Positions 27,141 through 36,341 of a DNA stretch of 64,000 nucleotides are shown here, piece by piece; position 1 is the stretch's first letter; each line of letters begins with the position of its first letter. Location of the stretch: the NCBI RefSeq assembly GCF_001654495.1, contig NZ_CP015849.1:2556501-2620500 (forward strand). Direction: 5' to 3'. The notes beneath the pieces were generated by a model. The model did no database searches. It saw nothing but the letters and a program-made list of their open reading frames with translations, and had not been told where the DNA came from. The position numbers and the translations under genes are program-made. The DNA comes from Streptomyces sp. SAT1. GTDB lineage: Bacteria > Actinomycetota > Actinomycetes > Streptomycetales > Streptomycetaceae.

Positions 27141-27600
27141 GTCCCACGGGACCGGCCGCCGTCCCAGGGGTACGGCCGTGCCCGTGGACTCGGCCGCGCC
27201 GTCGGGGTGGTGCGCAGGGAGGCGGGGCGGGGCGACTGACCGGCGAGCCGGACCGGCGTAGGCCCGACGACCCGGCCGATCCCTGCCCGGATTCGCACAG
27301 GGCCGCCGGGCCCACCGGGCGAGTCCCCGTCCGGTCCTGCCTCCGGGTCCACCTGTCCGGGCCCGTCCCGGCCGGGACAGCCATGACGCTTCCGACCAGC
27401 CCGTCCGCGAACGCCCGTACGGCCCGGCGCCGGCAGCCGGGCCTGGTGCGGGCACCGCCACCCGGAGCCGCCGCCCGGGACCGGCCACCGGGATGCGACC
27501 GTCGCGCGCGGTGCGGGCGGGCGGCGCGGGCGGGCGGTACGGGCAGGCGGTACGGGCAGGCGGTACGGACGGCCGGTGGGGCCGCCCGCACCGGCGGACG

Positions 27601-28920
27601 TCAGCCGATCGCCTTGTCGATCGATTCCGTCGCGGCCTTCCATGCCTTGTCGGGCGCCGTGCCGCGCTGCTCCATGTTGTTGATCTGCGTCGAGATCATG
27701 TCCTTGATCGCGGCGTCCTTCGGGCCGAGCACCGCCTCGGGGATGGCCTTGGCCTCGTCGGCGTAGATCTGGCCGACCGGGGCGTCGCTGAAGTACGGGA
27801 GCTTCGCGTCCTTCACGCCGGCCAGCTCGTACGCGCCCTTGTTCGACGGGAAGACACCGACCGCCTTGAAGACGGCGGCCTGCTGCTCGGGGGCGGTCAG
27901 CCACTTGACCAGCTCGGTGGCCTCCTTGACGTGCTTGCCGCCCTTGGGCACGGCGAGGAAGGAGCCGCCCCAGTTGGCCGCGGTCGAGCCGGGCGCGCGG
28001 GCGATGTCCCACTTGCCCTTGTAGGTCTCACCGGAGTAGGTGGCGATCTGGGCGGCCATCCAGGCGGGGCACGCCATGGACGCCACGGTGCCCTTGCGCA
28101 GCGCCGCCTGCCACGCGTCCTGGAACTGCGGCAGGCCCTGGCTCAGCTTCTTCGAGGCGGCCTCGGCGGCCAGGTTCCAGCCCTGCTGGACGGCCTCGCT
28201 GTCCTTGTAGACGGGCTTGCCCTCGGCGTCGTAGTACTGCTTCGCGGAGGAGCTGACGACCGCGTTGTACATGGCGCTGGCGGAGTCCATGAAGAAGGTG
28301 CCGGACGGTGCCTTCGTCTTGTACTGCTCGCCGAGCTTGATGTAGTCCTCCCAGCCGCCCGCGACCGCCTTGGCGACGGCCTCGCGGTCGCTGGGCAGAC
28401 CCGCCTGCTGGAAGAGGTCCTTGCGGTAGCAGAGCGACATCGGGCCGATGTCGGTGCCCGCGCCGATGACCGTGCCGTCCTTGGCGGTGGCCTGCTTCTC
28501 CTTCCAGGACACCCAGTCGGCGACGTTGATCGTCTTGCTGAGGTCGGCGAACTTGCCCGCCTGGGTGTCGACGACCTCCTTGATGCGCCCGACCTCGATA
28601 CCCGTGACGTCCCCCAGACCGCTGCCCGAGTTCAGCTGCTGAAGGAGCTTCGGGTAGTAGTCCTGCTCGTTCGCGGTGGTCTCTTCCTTCACCGTGATGT
28701 TCGGGTGCAGCTTCTCGTACTGCGCGAACAGGCCGGCCTCCTTGTAGCCGAACTGCCCGTAGTCGGCCACCTTGAGGGTGATCTTCCCGTTGGCATCCGA
28801 GCTGTCCGAGTCGCCGTCGCTGCTGCAACCGGTCAGCAGCAGGGCCGAGGCCGTCAGAACCGTCGTGGTCAGGGCCGCTGCTCCGCGGCCTGGACCGCCG
28901 ACGGTACGGGTGATGCGCAT
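27601..28920 (-). CDS. cebE: Sugar ABC transporter substrate-binding lipoprotein, CebE-like
   Basis: 439 aa. Signal peptide with lipobox LLTGC (Cys about residue 32), then a CUT1 sugar-binding protein: ITLKVADYGQFGYKEAGLFAQYEKLHPNITV, WMAAQIATYSGE, GGSFLAVPKGGKHVKEATELVKWL. It captures cello-oligosaccharides or a similar beta-glucoside outside the membrane. Divergent from the LacI regulator at 29413; a CebR box lies 210 bp upstream. The large gap before cebF suggests that it may be expressed in excess over the permeases. Confidence 0.93.
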   Translation of the reverse strand: MRITRTVGGPGRGAAALTTTVLTASALLLTGCSSDGDSDSSDANGKITLKVADYGQFGYKEAGLFAQYEKLHPNITVKEETTANEQDYYPKLLQQLNSGSGLGDVTGIEVGRIKEVVDTQAGKFADLSKTINVADWVSWKEKQATAKDGTVIGAGTDIGPMSLCYRKDLFQQAGLPSDREAVAKAVAGGWEDYIKLGEQYKTKAPSGTFFMDSASAMYNAVVSSSAKQYYDAEGKPVYKDSEAVQQGWNLAAEAASKKLSQGLPQFQDAWQAALRKGTVASMACPAWMAAQIATYSGETYKGKWDIARAPGSTAANWGGSFLAVPKGGKHVKEATELVKWLTAPEQQAAVFKAVGVFPSNKGAYELAGVKDAKLPYFSDAPVGQIYADEAKAIPEAVLGPKDAAIKDMISTQINNMEQRGTAPDKAWKAATESIDKAIG

Positions 28921-29412
28921 TCCACTACTCCTTGTTCCAGGGGGAACGGGACCTCAGGAATCAGACCGCCGGATCCCGGCGGTGCGGACCTGCCCTCTCG
29001 GTTCGAGCAGCGGCCAGCCCACTGCACCCGAAGTGCGGTGCGAAGTTGCTGGTCAACGGTGTGCCATATGAGGTAGAGGGAAGGGCCGTTGGTACGGGGG
29101 TCCACACGGGAGAGCGTCCCGGAATCTCCGTGGGACCGCTCCCATGCGGCATGCCGGAAGACTCGTTGCTGCCGGGCCAGGTGTCAAGACTTGAAAACGG
29201 CGTTGTTGCGCAAGCGTGTTCCGCACGTCACGTGAATGTGTCGTGCGGCGCGACGCGACCCTGCGGCCCCCGTCCGGTGTCCTCCAGGATTCACGCAGGT
29301 CACAGCCGGGTGAACGGGCCCCTGTCGACCATGGGGTGATCGTCCGGGGTGGCCGCCGGATTTTCTGGGCCAGAATGAGCGGACCCCCACCGCAACCGCC
29401 GGAAGGTGAACG
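28921..29412. promoter_or_regulatory. Divergent cebE/cebR control region
   Basis: 492 bp with one clear CebR box (29131-29144) and beside it CGGGAGAGCGTCCCG (29107-29121), a related but 1-bp-longer inverted repeat. TTGAAAAC at about 29190 and TTGTTGCGCAAGC nearby are possible promoter parts. No gene seen. Confidence 0.6.
29131..29144. promoter_or_regulatory. CebR box upstream of cebE
   Basis: TGGGACCGCTCCCA, 13 of 14 to the CebR operator; palindromic except for one base. Confidence 0.8.
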
Positions 29413-30456
29413 ATGACCCCCGCCGAACCGCCCCCGAGGCCCGCGGACGTCCGGCGCCCCACCCTGAACGCCGTGGCCGCCCGCGCCGGGGTCGGCCGGG
29501 GCACGGTCTCCCGGGTGATCAACGGCTCGTCCCAGGTGAGCGAGCGCTCCCGGGCAGCCGTGGAGCAGGCCATCGCCGAACTCGGCTACGTCCCCAACCG
29601 CGCCGCCCGCTCCCTGGTCACCCGCCGCACCGACTCGGTGGCCCTGGTCGTCCCGGAGGCCGAGACCCGGCTCTTCTCCGAGCCGTACTTCTCCGGGATC
29701 ATCCGGGGCGTTTCGACCGGACTCGCCGACGCCGGGATGCAGTTGCTGCTGGTCCTGGCCCGGGACGAGAAGGAGTACGCGCGACTGGCCGACTATCTGT
29801 CGGCCCAACGCGTGGACGGTGTCCTGATGATGGCGGTGCACGGCGACGACACCCTGCCCGACCGGCTGGAGGAACTGGCGGTGCCCACCGTGCTGGCCGG
29901 GCGGCGCAGCCACCGCGAACCGCTCGGGCACGTCCGCGCGGACAACAGCGGCGGCGCCCGCACCGCGGTGCGGCACCTGCTGGCCCGGGGCCGCCAGGTC
30001 ATCGGCACCATCACCGGGCCGCTGGACATGGACGCGGCGCAGGCCCGGCTCGACGGCTACCGCACGGCGCTGGCGGACGCCGGGCTCCCCGCCGACGAGG
30101 AGCTGATCGCGGGGGGCGACTTCACGGAGGAGGGCGGGCGCGCGGCGATGCGCGAACTGCTGCGGCGGCGGCCCGCGCTGGACGCGCTCTTCGCCGCCTC
30201 CGACGTGATGGCCTCGGGCGCGGTGCTCGAACTGCGCGCCGCCGGGCTGCGGGTGCCGCACGACGTCGCCGTCGTCGGATTCGACGACTCGATCGTGGCC
30301 CGGCACATCGATCCGCCGCTGACCAGCGTCCGCCAGCCGCTGGAGGAGATGGGCCGCACCATGGCGGACCTGCTGCTCTCCGAGATCGCCCAGCGCGGCA
30401 CCGGCCACCGCGCGGTGGTCCTGCCGACGGAGCTGGTGGTGCGCGAGTCGGCTTGA
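29413..30456 (+). CDS. cebR: LacI-family cellobiose-type repressor
   Basis: 347 aa: LacI helix-turn-helix (PTLNAVAARAGVGRGTVSRV), hinge RAARSLVTRRTDS, sugar-binding core, and DPPLTSVRQPLEEMGRTMADLLL near the C-terminus. CebR represses ceb and beta-glucosidase genes until cellobiose binds. The position divergent from cebE is the classical cebR place, so I give the symbol to this copy rather than to the similar gene at 21832. GGAAGGTGAACG precedes the ATG. A second GH1 gene follows on the same strand after a repeat array and two operators. Confidence 0.9.
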   Translation: MTPAEPPPRPADVRRPTLNAVAARAGVGRGTVSRVINGSSQVSERSRAAVEQAIAELGYVPNRAARSLVTRRTDSVALVVPEAETRLFSEPYFSGIIRGVSTGLADAGMQLLLVLARDEKEYARLADYLSAQRVDGVLMMAVHGDDTLPDRLEELAVPTVLAGRRSHREPLGHVRADNSGGARTAVRHLLARGRQVIGTITGPLDMDAAQARLDGYRTALADAGLPADEELIAGGDFTEEGGRAAMRELLRRRPALDALFAASDVMASGAVLELRAAGLRVPHDVAVVGFDDSIVARHIDPPLTSVRQPLEEMGRTMADLLLSEIAQRGTGHRAVVLPTELVVRESA

Positions 30457-30516
30457 GCGGGACCGGCCGGGTGCCGGGTCATGGCCCTGCGCCCCGGGGC
30501 GGGCGCGGTTGGCGGG

Positions 30517-30611
30517 GCGTGGCCCGGTCCGGTGAAGGCGTGGCCCGGTCCGGTGAAGGCGCGGTCCGGTCCGGTGAAGGCGCGGTCCGGTCCGGTGAAG
30601 GCGCGGTCCGG
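30517..30611. repeat. 21-bp tandem repeat between cebR and second GH1 gene
   Basis: Units at 30517, 30538, 30559 and 30580 plus a half unit: GCGTGGCCCGGTCCGGTGAAG twice, then GCGCGGTCCGGTCCGGTGAAG twice. The length is a multiple of three, but no frame looks coding. Confidence 0.9.
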
Positions 30612-30678
30612 GGCATGGTCCGGGGTGGCGTGGTCCAGGGCCCGGAGGGCGTGGTCCGCGCGGGACCCTCTTTTGTCG

Positions 30679-30692
30679 TGGGAGCGCTCCCA
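30679..30692. promoter_or_regulatory. Perfect CebR box, TGGGAGCGCTCCCA
   Basis: 14 of 14 palindrome, 38 bp before the GH1 start. Best copy in the window. Confidence 0.92.
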
Positions 30693-30717
30693 TGCATAAT
30701 GGGGGCCATCCGACTCG

Positions 30718-30731
30718 TGGGAGCGATTCCA
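30718..30731. promoter_or_regulatory. Second CebR-like box overlapping GH1 start
   Basis: TGGGAGCGATTCCA, 12 of 14, whose last A is the first base of the ATG. GGGAG doubles as the ribosome site. Centre to centre it is 39 bp from the perfect box. Confidence 0.7.
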
Positions 30732-32155
30732 TGCCCGAAGCGCAGAACGTGTCCTTCCCGCCCTCCTTCCTCTGGGGCGCGGCCACCTCCGCCTACCAGA
30801 TCGAGGGCGCCGTACGGGAGAACGGCCGCACCCCCTCGATCTGGGACACCTTCAGCCATACGCCGGGCGCGACGGCCGGCGGCGACACCGGCGACACCGC
30901 CGTCGACCACTACCACCGCTACCGCGACGACGTGGCCCTGATGGCCCGGCTCGGCCTGAACGCCTACCGCTTCTCGGTCTCCTGGCCGCGCGTCCAGCCC
31001 ACCGGCCGGGGGCCCGCCGCGCAGGCCGGTCTCGACTTCTACCGCCGGCTGGTCGACGAACTGCTGTCCCACGGCATCAAGCCCTCCGTCACCCTCTACC
31101 ACTGGGATCTGCCGCAGGAGCTGGAGGACGCGGGCGGCTGGCCCGAGCGCGACACCGCGCGGCGCTTCGCGGAGTACGCGCACCTCGTCGGCGAGGCGCT
31201 CGGCGACCGCGTGGACCAGTGGACCACGCTCAACGAGCCCTGGTGCAGCGCCTTCCTGGGCTACGGCTCCGGGGTGCACGCGCCCGGCCGCACCGACCCG
31301 GTGGCCGCGCTGCGCGCCGCGCACCACCTCAACCTCGCGCACGGCCTGGGCACCCAGGCGCTGCGCTCGGTGCTCCCGGCCCGCGCCTCGGTCGCCGTCA
31401 GCCTCAACTCCCAGGTGATCCGCCCGCTGTCGCAGCAGCCGGAGGACCTGGCGGCGGCCCGGCAGATCGACGACCTGGCCTGCGGGGTCTTCCACGGTCC
31501 GATGCTGCACGGGGCGTATCCGGCGACCCTGCTGGAGGCGACCGCACCGGTCACCGACTGGTCGTACGTCCTCGACGGCGATCTGGCCACCGCCCACCAG
31601 CCGCTGGACGCGCTGGGCCTCAACTACTACACGCCCGCGCTGGTCTCCTCGGCGCGGAACGCGCCCGAGGGCCCGCGCGCGGACGCCCACGGCGCGAGCG
31701 CGCACTCACCGTGGCCCGGTGCGCGGGACGTGGCGTTCCACCAGCCGCCGGGCGACCGCACGGAGATGGGCTGGACGATCGACCCGGGCGGCCTGCACGA
31801 ACTGATCATGCGCTACAGCCGCGAGGCACCCGGCCTCCCGCTCCACGTCACGGAGAACGGCGCCGCCTGCCCCGACAAGGTCGACGACGACGGCCGCGTA
31901 CGCGACCCGGAGCGCGTGGCCTATCTGCACGCCCACCTCGCGGCCGTGCACCGGGCCCTCGCGGACGGCGCGGACGTCCGCGGCTACTACCTGTGGTCCC
32001 TGATGGACAACTTCGAGTGGTCCTATGGCTACGCCAAGCGGTTCGGCGCGGTGTACGTCGACTACGCCACCCTGGACCGCACCCCGAAGTCCAGCGCCCT
32101 CTGGTACGGGCAGGCGGCCCGGACCGGGCAACTGCCGCCGGTGGACACCTTCTGA
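30731..32155 (+). CDS. GH1 beta-glucosidase, second copy
   Basis: 474 aa, cytoplasmic. Acid/base Glu in [16 protein letters not shown] and nucleophile in [12 protein letters not shown]; the classical TENG is kept where bglC has MENG. Very similar to bglC (23072) over the full length, including [11 protein letters not shown]. Start ATG 30731; the in-frame ATG at 30692 would bury both operators in coding sequence and has no ribosome site. Directly controlled by CebR-type repression. It is convergent with the chitinase gene and ends at a strong terminator. Confidence 0.93.
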   Translation: MPEAQNVSFPPSFLWGAATSAYQIEGAVRENGRTPSIWDTFSHTPGATAGGDTGDTAVDHYHRYRDDVALMARLGLNAYRFSVSWPRVQPTGRGPAAQAGLDFYRRLVDELLSHGIKPSVTLYHWDLPQELEDAGGWPERDTARRFAEYAHLVGEALGDRVDQWTTLNEPWCSAFLGYGSGVHAPGRTDPVAALRAAHHLNLAHGLGTQALRSVLPARASVAVSLNSQVIRPLSQQPEDLAAARQIDDLACGVFHGPMLHGAYPATLLEATAPVTDWSYVLDGDLATAHQPLDALGLNYYTPALVSSARNAPEGPRADAHGASAHSPWPGARDVAFHQPPGDRTEMGWTIDPGGLHELIMRYSREAPGLPLHVTENGAACPDKVDDDGRVRDPERVAYLHAHLAAVHRALADGADVRGYYLWSLMDNFEWSYGYAKRFGAVYVDYATLDRTPKSSALWYGQAARTGQLPPVDTF

Positions 32156-32216
32156 CGAACGTCTTCTGACGGACGCTCTTGATGGCCGTCTTCTGGCGGA
32201 CGTCTTCTTGATGCGC

Positions 32217-32253
32217 GGCGGGCCGTACGGAACACCTCTCCGTACGGCCCGCC
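32217..32253. terminator. 14-bp bidirectional terminator
   Basis: GGCGGGCCGTACGG (32217-32230) pairs exactly with 32240-32253, 9-nt loop, between converging GH1 and chitinase genes. The 50 bp before it contain three imperfect copies of GTCTTCTGACGGACG. Confidence 0.9.
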
Positions 32254-32276
32254 GGCCTGGCGCGGGGGCGCGCCGG

Positions 32277-33752
32277 TCAGTTGTAGGCGCCGAACGCCTT
32301 GCTGAAGGCGAACGGCTCCTGCGCGACGGAGCTGCACGTCGCGTCCGCGGTGGGCTTGGGGCCGCCCGCGCACTGCTTGTCGCGGGTGGCGGACCACATG
32401 GACAGCCAGCCGAGCCCCTTGGACCTGGCGAACGCCACCAGCTGGCCGGCGTCGTCCACCTTGAAGACCTCGGCGGAGACGTCGTTGACACCGATCATCG
32501 GCGTGACGGTGACGGCCTTCCACGCGGCACTGTCGGACAGCCCGAGCACGCTCTTGATCTGGGCCTGGGTGGCGGTGGCGGCCTGCTCGGCGTACGTGCC
32601 CATGTCGCCGTTGTACGAGGCGCCGTAGTCCATCGCCATGATGTTGACGGTGGAGATCTTCACACCGCCCGTCTTCGCGCCGGCCAGCAGGTTCACGCCG
32701 TCCTGGGTCAGGCCCTCGGGCATGACCGGGAGAGTGAAGGAGACATCCAGGCCGGGGTGTTGGCGCTGGAGCGCGGCGATGGCCTGGGCGCGGCGGGTGT
32801 TGGCGGCGGAGTTCGGCAGCGCGCCGCCCTCGATGTCGAAGTCGACCTTGGTCAGCTTGAACTGGTCGACCGCCTTGCCGTACGCCGCCGCCAGCGCGTC
32901 CGCCGAGGAGCAGGTCGTCGCCAGCTCGGAGCCGCTGGCACCGCCGAAGGAGACCCGGACGTCGCCGCCCTTGGCGCGCAGCGCGCCGATCTGCGCGGCC
33001 ACGGCGTCGCCGCCGAGGTCGGTGACACCGCCCCACTTGGGCGTGCAGCCGCCGCCGTCGGTGACGAAGGCGAGGTTGTAGTTCTTCACACCGGTCGCGT
33101 CGGCGCTCGCCAGCAGGTCGAAGGCGGGGTAGAGGGAGGTGTCGACGTAGGGCGCGAAGCCGGCGCCCGCGGTCGTGCCGGTGCCGGGGCTCTGGGAGGA
33201 CGTGGGGCTCGCGGTCGGGGCCGTCGCGGTCGCCGTCGGGGTGGGCGTCGTCGTCCTGGTGGGGGTGGGCGTCGGGGCCGGGCTCGCGGACTGGGTGGGC
33301 CGGCCGCTGGGCTGCGGGGTCGCTCCGCCGTCCGCCGAACAGGCCGCGCCGTCGATGCGGCAGCCGGTCGGGCCGCCGGTGCCGTCGACCACGAAACCGA
33401 CGGTGACGGACTGTCCCGCGGCGAGGCCCGCGGTGTCCCACTTGGCGGGCTTCACGGTGACGTGCTGTCCGGCGACGGCGGCCTCGCCGTTCCACAGCGA
33501 GCCCAACTTCGTGCCCGACGGCAGGTCGAACTCCAGGGTCCAGTCCTTCTCGGCCGACCCGCTGTTGTTGGTGACGACGTACTGCGCGGTGTAGCCCGTC
33601 GACCAGTCGCTGGTCCTGGTGTACGCGGCACCGGTACCGGCCGCCTGCGCGGTGGAGGTGAACAGGAACACCCCGCCGCCGGCCACGGCCGCCGCCACCA
33701 GGCCGCCTATCGCCTTGTTCCTGCCGCTGGTCCTGCGCCGGTGCGTGCTCAT
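32277..33752 (-). CDS. Secreted GH18 chitinase with CBM2 module
   Basis: 491 aa. Signal peptide (to TAQA, about 37), cellulose/chitin-binding CBM2 (about 39-135, ends GCRIDGAAC), a Thr/Pro-rich linker (about 140-190) and a GH18 barrel. The catalytic motif is KVDFDIEGG with Glu308 as acid and Asp304/Asp306 on the same strand; SFGGASGSE is the other GH18 signature. It cuts chitin internally or processively in the medium, upstream of the hexosaminidase. No DasR site is evident within 120 bp of the start. AAGGCAGG precedes the ATG. Confidence 0.93.
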   Translation of the reverse strand: MSTHRRRTSGRNKAIGGLVAAAVAGGGVFLFTSTAQAAGTGAAYTRTSDWSTGYTAQYVVTNNSGSAEKDWTLEFDLPSGTKLGSLWNGEAAVAGQHVTVKPAKWDTAGLAAGQSVTVGFVVDGTGGPTGCRIDGAACSADGGATPQPSGRPTQSASPAPTPTPTRTTTPTPTATATAPTASPTSSQSPGTGTTAGAGFAPYVDTSLYPAFDLLASADATGVKNYNLAFVTDGGGCTPKWGGVTDLGGDAVAAQIGALRAKGGDVRVSFGGASGSELATTCSSADALAAAYGKAVDQFKLTKVDFDIEGGALPNSAANTRRAQAIAALQRQHPGLDVSFTLPVMPEGLTQDGVNLLAGAKTGGVKISTVNIMAMDYGASYNGDMGTYAEQAATATQAQIKSVLGLSDSAAWKAVTVTPMIGVNDVSAEVFKVDDAGQLVAFARSKGLGWLSMWSATRDKQCAGGPKPTADATCSSVAQEPFAFSKAFGAYN

Positions 33753-34117
33753 CGCGGTGCCTGCCTTCGCTGTTCACGGGGCCCGGGGTGCCCGAGGGGG
33801 TGCGTGGTGCGGGTGTGCGGTGGGGGTGGGGTGCGGGTGGGGTGCGCGTGGGGTGCGGCAGCACGCTAGCGATCCGGAACCGGGCAATCAGGCTGTTCCG
33901 GGCGGGAGTCGGGGATCTTAGGGTTGTCTTAAGGGAGGGATCGGGGTCGGTTAAAGGTCCGGACCGGGGGGCGACTCGCTTTGCTTCTCTCCCCCGCCGC
34001 GTCCCGGGGGCCCTCCCCCCTCCCCCCTCCCCCTCCCCCCCTCCCCCTCCCCGCCCCCTCCGCCCCGCCCCCCGGCCCTCGCCCGGCCCTCCTCGCCTCG
34101 CCGCGCGGCGGCAGGCC
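33753..34117. other. Gene-free stretch with long pyrimidine tract
   Basis: 365 bp between the chitinase start and the kinase stop. Holds GTGCGGGTGGGG-type repeats (33795-33860), which must include the chitinase promoter, and a long C/T tract at 34011-34077. No gene seen. Confidence 0.6.
34011..34077 (-). repeat. Pyrimidine tract (G-quadruplex potential on minus strand)
   Basis: CCCTCCCCCC repeated with 3-7 C runs separated by single T. The minus strand therefore has at least six G-runs in a row, and this is the RNA strand of the two-component operon that ends at 34118. Confidence 0.75.
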
Positions 34118-35500
34118 CTACCGCGCGGTGGCGCGGCGGCGGCCGCGCACCGTGCCCCGGTGGCCCGTGCCCCGTACGGGGCGGCGGCCGTCCAGTTGCA
34201 GCCAGAGGCGTATCTCCGTGCCGCCGAGCACGGAGGAGCCGATCCGGACGTCACCGCCGGTGGACTCCGCCAGACGGCGCACGATGTCCAGGCCGAGCCC
34301 GGTGGAGCCGTCGTTCCCCGAGCCCCTGCCGCGCAGCATGGCGGCGGCGGGGTCGGGTATGCCGGGGCCCGCGTCGGAGACGAGCACGATCACCGCGTCC
34401 TCGGCGGTGTGCACGTCCACCGCGAAGGCGGTGCCCTCGGCGGTGTGCCGGAAGACGTTGCCGAGCAGGGCGTCCAGGGCTGCGGCGAGGTCGGCGCGGG
34501 CCACCGGGATGCGCACCGGCCGCTCCACTCCTGCCAGCCGCCAGGTGCGGCCCTCGTCCTCGGCGAGCGCGGACCAGAACCCCATCCGCTCCCGGACCAC
34601 CTCGGCCGCGTCGCAGCCCGCGCCCGCGCCCGGTCCGGCCGCCGCCGTGCGCGGCTTGGCCTCGCGTGCGGTGCGGATGATGGTGTCGACCTCGCGCTCC
34701 AACTGGGCGACGGCGGCCCGGGTCTGCTCGGCGGCCGGGCCGTCACCGAGTGAGGCGGTGTTGAGTCGCAGCACGGTCAGCGGGGTGCGCAGCCGGTGGG
34801 ACAGGTCGGCGGCCAGTTCCCTCTCGTTGGCGAGGAGCTGGACGACCTGGTCGGCCATGGAGTTGAACGCGACGGCGGCCCGGCGCAGTTCGGGTGGTCC
34901 TTCCTCCGGGACCCGGGCGCCCAGTCTGCCCTCCCCCAGTTCGTGCGCGCCCTCGGCGAGCCGGCGGGCGGGCCGCACCATCCGCACGCCGAGCCGGTCG
35001 GCGACGGCGACCGAGCCGACGATCAGCGCGGCACCCACCCCGGCGAGCACCGCCCAGGCCGTGCCCACGCCATTGCTGACCTCGGCCTCGGGGACATAGA
35101 CCTCGACGACCGCGATGGCACCGGAGTTGAGCGCGACCGGCTGGAGCAGCGCGGATCCGCCGGGCACCTGGGTGGTGGAGGCGCGGCCGAGCCGCCGGAC
35201 CGTGGCGATGTCCGCGGCGGCGGACCGGTGCCGGCCGATGTCGACGGGGGCGCCGCCGCCGGCCCCCGGCAGATGGACGGCCATCCGGCCGTCCGAGTCC
35301 GCCGAGGCGACGACCCGCTCCAGTTGTTCGCGGTCGGTGGTGATGGACAGGGCGGGGGCGACGGCGGCGGCCTGGCGCTCGGCATTGGAGAAGGCGCGGT
35401 CGCGGGCCATCTCCTTGACGACCAGGCCGAGCGGGACCGCGAAGGCGACGACGACCATCACGGTGACCGCCAGGCAGACCTTGACCAGAGCCCATCTCAT
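34118..35500 (-). CDS. Sensor histidine kinase
   Basis: 460 aa. Two membrane helices (about 6-29 and 146-167) flank a 115-residue extracytoplasmic sensor, then HAMP, a HisKA box DLSHRLRTPL with His235, an N-box region LLGNVFRHTAEGT, G1 SDAGPGIPD and G2 GLGLDIVRRLAESTGG. It autophosphorylates and passes phosphate to the response regulator, whose stop overlaps this ATG (ATGA). The signal is unknown. The C-terminal tail is Arg-rich. Start ATG 35500 is fixed by the overlap. Confidence 0.92.
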   Translation of the reverse strand: MRWALVKVCLAVTVMVVVAFAVPLGLVVKEMARDRAFSNAERQAAAVAPALSITTDREQLERVVASADSDGRMAVHLPGAGGGAPVDIGRHRSAAADIATVRRLGRASTTQVPGGSALLQPVALNSGAIAVVEVYVPEAEVSNGVGTAWAVLAGVGAALIVGSVAVADRLGVRMVRPARRLAEGAHELGEGRLGARVPEEGPPELRRAAVAFNSMADQVVQLLANERELAADLSHRLRTPLTVLRLNTASLGDGPAAEQTRAAVAQLEREVDTIIRTAREAKPRTAAAGPGAGAGCDAAEVVRERMGFWSALAEDEGRTWRLAGVERPVRIPVARADLAAALDALLGNVFRHTAEGTAFAVDVHTAEDAVIVLVSDAGPGIPDPAAAMLRGRGSGNDGSTGLGLDIVRRLAESTGGDVRIGSSVLGGTEIRLWLQLDGRRPVRGTGHRGTVRGRRRATAR

Positions 35501-36201
35501 CGGTCCGGCCCCGCTCCGGGCGGCTCCAGCTTCACGCCCACGCCCCGCAGGGTGTGCAGATAGCGGGGGCGCGCGGCGGTCTCGCCCAGCTTCCGCCGCA
35601 GCCAGGACAGATGCACGTCGATGGTCTGGTCGTCGCCGTAGGACTGCTGCCACACCTCGGCCAGCAGCTCCTTGCGGGCGACGACCACGCCCGGCCGCCC
35701 GGCGAGGAAGGCGAGCAGGTCGAACTCCCTGCGCGTCAGGTCGAGCCGCGCACCGTCCAGCTCGGCCTGGCGGCGCAGCGGGTCGACGGTCAGGCCGCCG
35801 ACGCGGATGACGGTGGGCCGCGCGGTCCGGTCGGGTCCCGAGCGGACCCGGCGCAGCACGGCGGACATGCGGGCCGACAGGTGCTCGACCGAGAAGGGCT
35901 TGATCAGGTAGTCGTCCGCGCCGTCGTTGAGCAGGCGGACGATCTCCGCCTCGTCGTCCCGGGCGGTGGCGATGATGACCGGGACGTCGGTGATGCCGCG
36001 CAGCATCTTCAGGGCCTCGGCGCCGTCCAGATCGGGCAGTCCGAGGTCCAGGACGACCACGTCGAAGCGGATATGGGCGACCTCGCGCAGCGCCTCCAGT
36101 GCCGTACCGACGCTGCGCACGGTGTGCGAGGCGTCGGTCAGATGCCGGATCAGCGCCGAGCGTACGAACTGGTCGTCCTCGACCACGAGCACACTTGCCA
36201 T
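35497..36201 (-). CDS. OmpR-family response regulator
   Basis: 234 aa. Receiver domain with acidic pocket VVEDDQ, phospho-acceptor Asp52 in VVLDLGLPDLDG and conserved Lys in DYLIKPFSVEHL; C-terminal winged helix (LDLTRREFDLLAFLAGRPGVVV ending YLHTLRGVGVKLE). First gene of a two-gene operon with the kinase. Start ATG 36201 (MASVLVVEDD). Regulon unknown; in S. coelicolor order it corresponds to an uncharacterised pair. Confidence 0.93.
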   Translation of the reverse strand: MASVLVVEDDQFVRSALIRHLTDASHTVRSVGTALEALREVAHIRFDVVVLDLGLPDLDGAEALKMLRGITDVPVIIATARDDEAEIVRLLNDGADDYLIKPFSVEHLSARMSAVLRRVRSGPDRTARPTVIRVGGLTVDPLRRQAELDGARLDLTRREFDLLAFLAGRPGVVVARKELLAEVWQQSYGDDQTIDVHLSWLRRKLGETAARPRYLHTLRGVGVKLEPPGAGPDR

Positions 36202-36341
36202 GCGCCGCACCGTACGCCATACCGGCGCGGCCGGTGCGCGCCTGTGGACAACCGCCCGGGAGGGGGTCCCACCGGGTCCCACCTGTGGACAACTGCCCTC
36301 CGGGCACTCCGCGGAGACGCCGGTGGGAGGCGTGCGGCAGG

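Larger units (their letters stand above)
26637..27600. other. 964-bp gene-free, repeat-rich spacer inside the ceb operon
   Basis: Holds four 39-bp tandem copies (26761-26916), a 14-bp hairpin (26899-26933), a weak CebR-like box (27127-27140), degenerate CGGGACCGGCC-type repeats through 26990-27240, and a short GGCAGGCGGTACGG repeat at about 27530-27575 next to the cebE stop. Open frames here are periodic Gly/Arg/Pro strings without gene-like codon choice. I see no coding gene. Confidence 0.7.
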
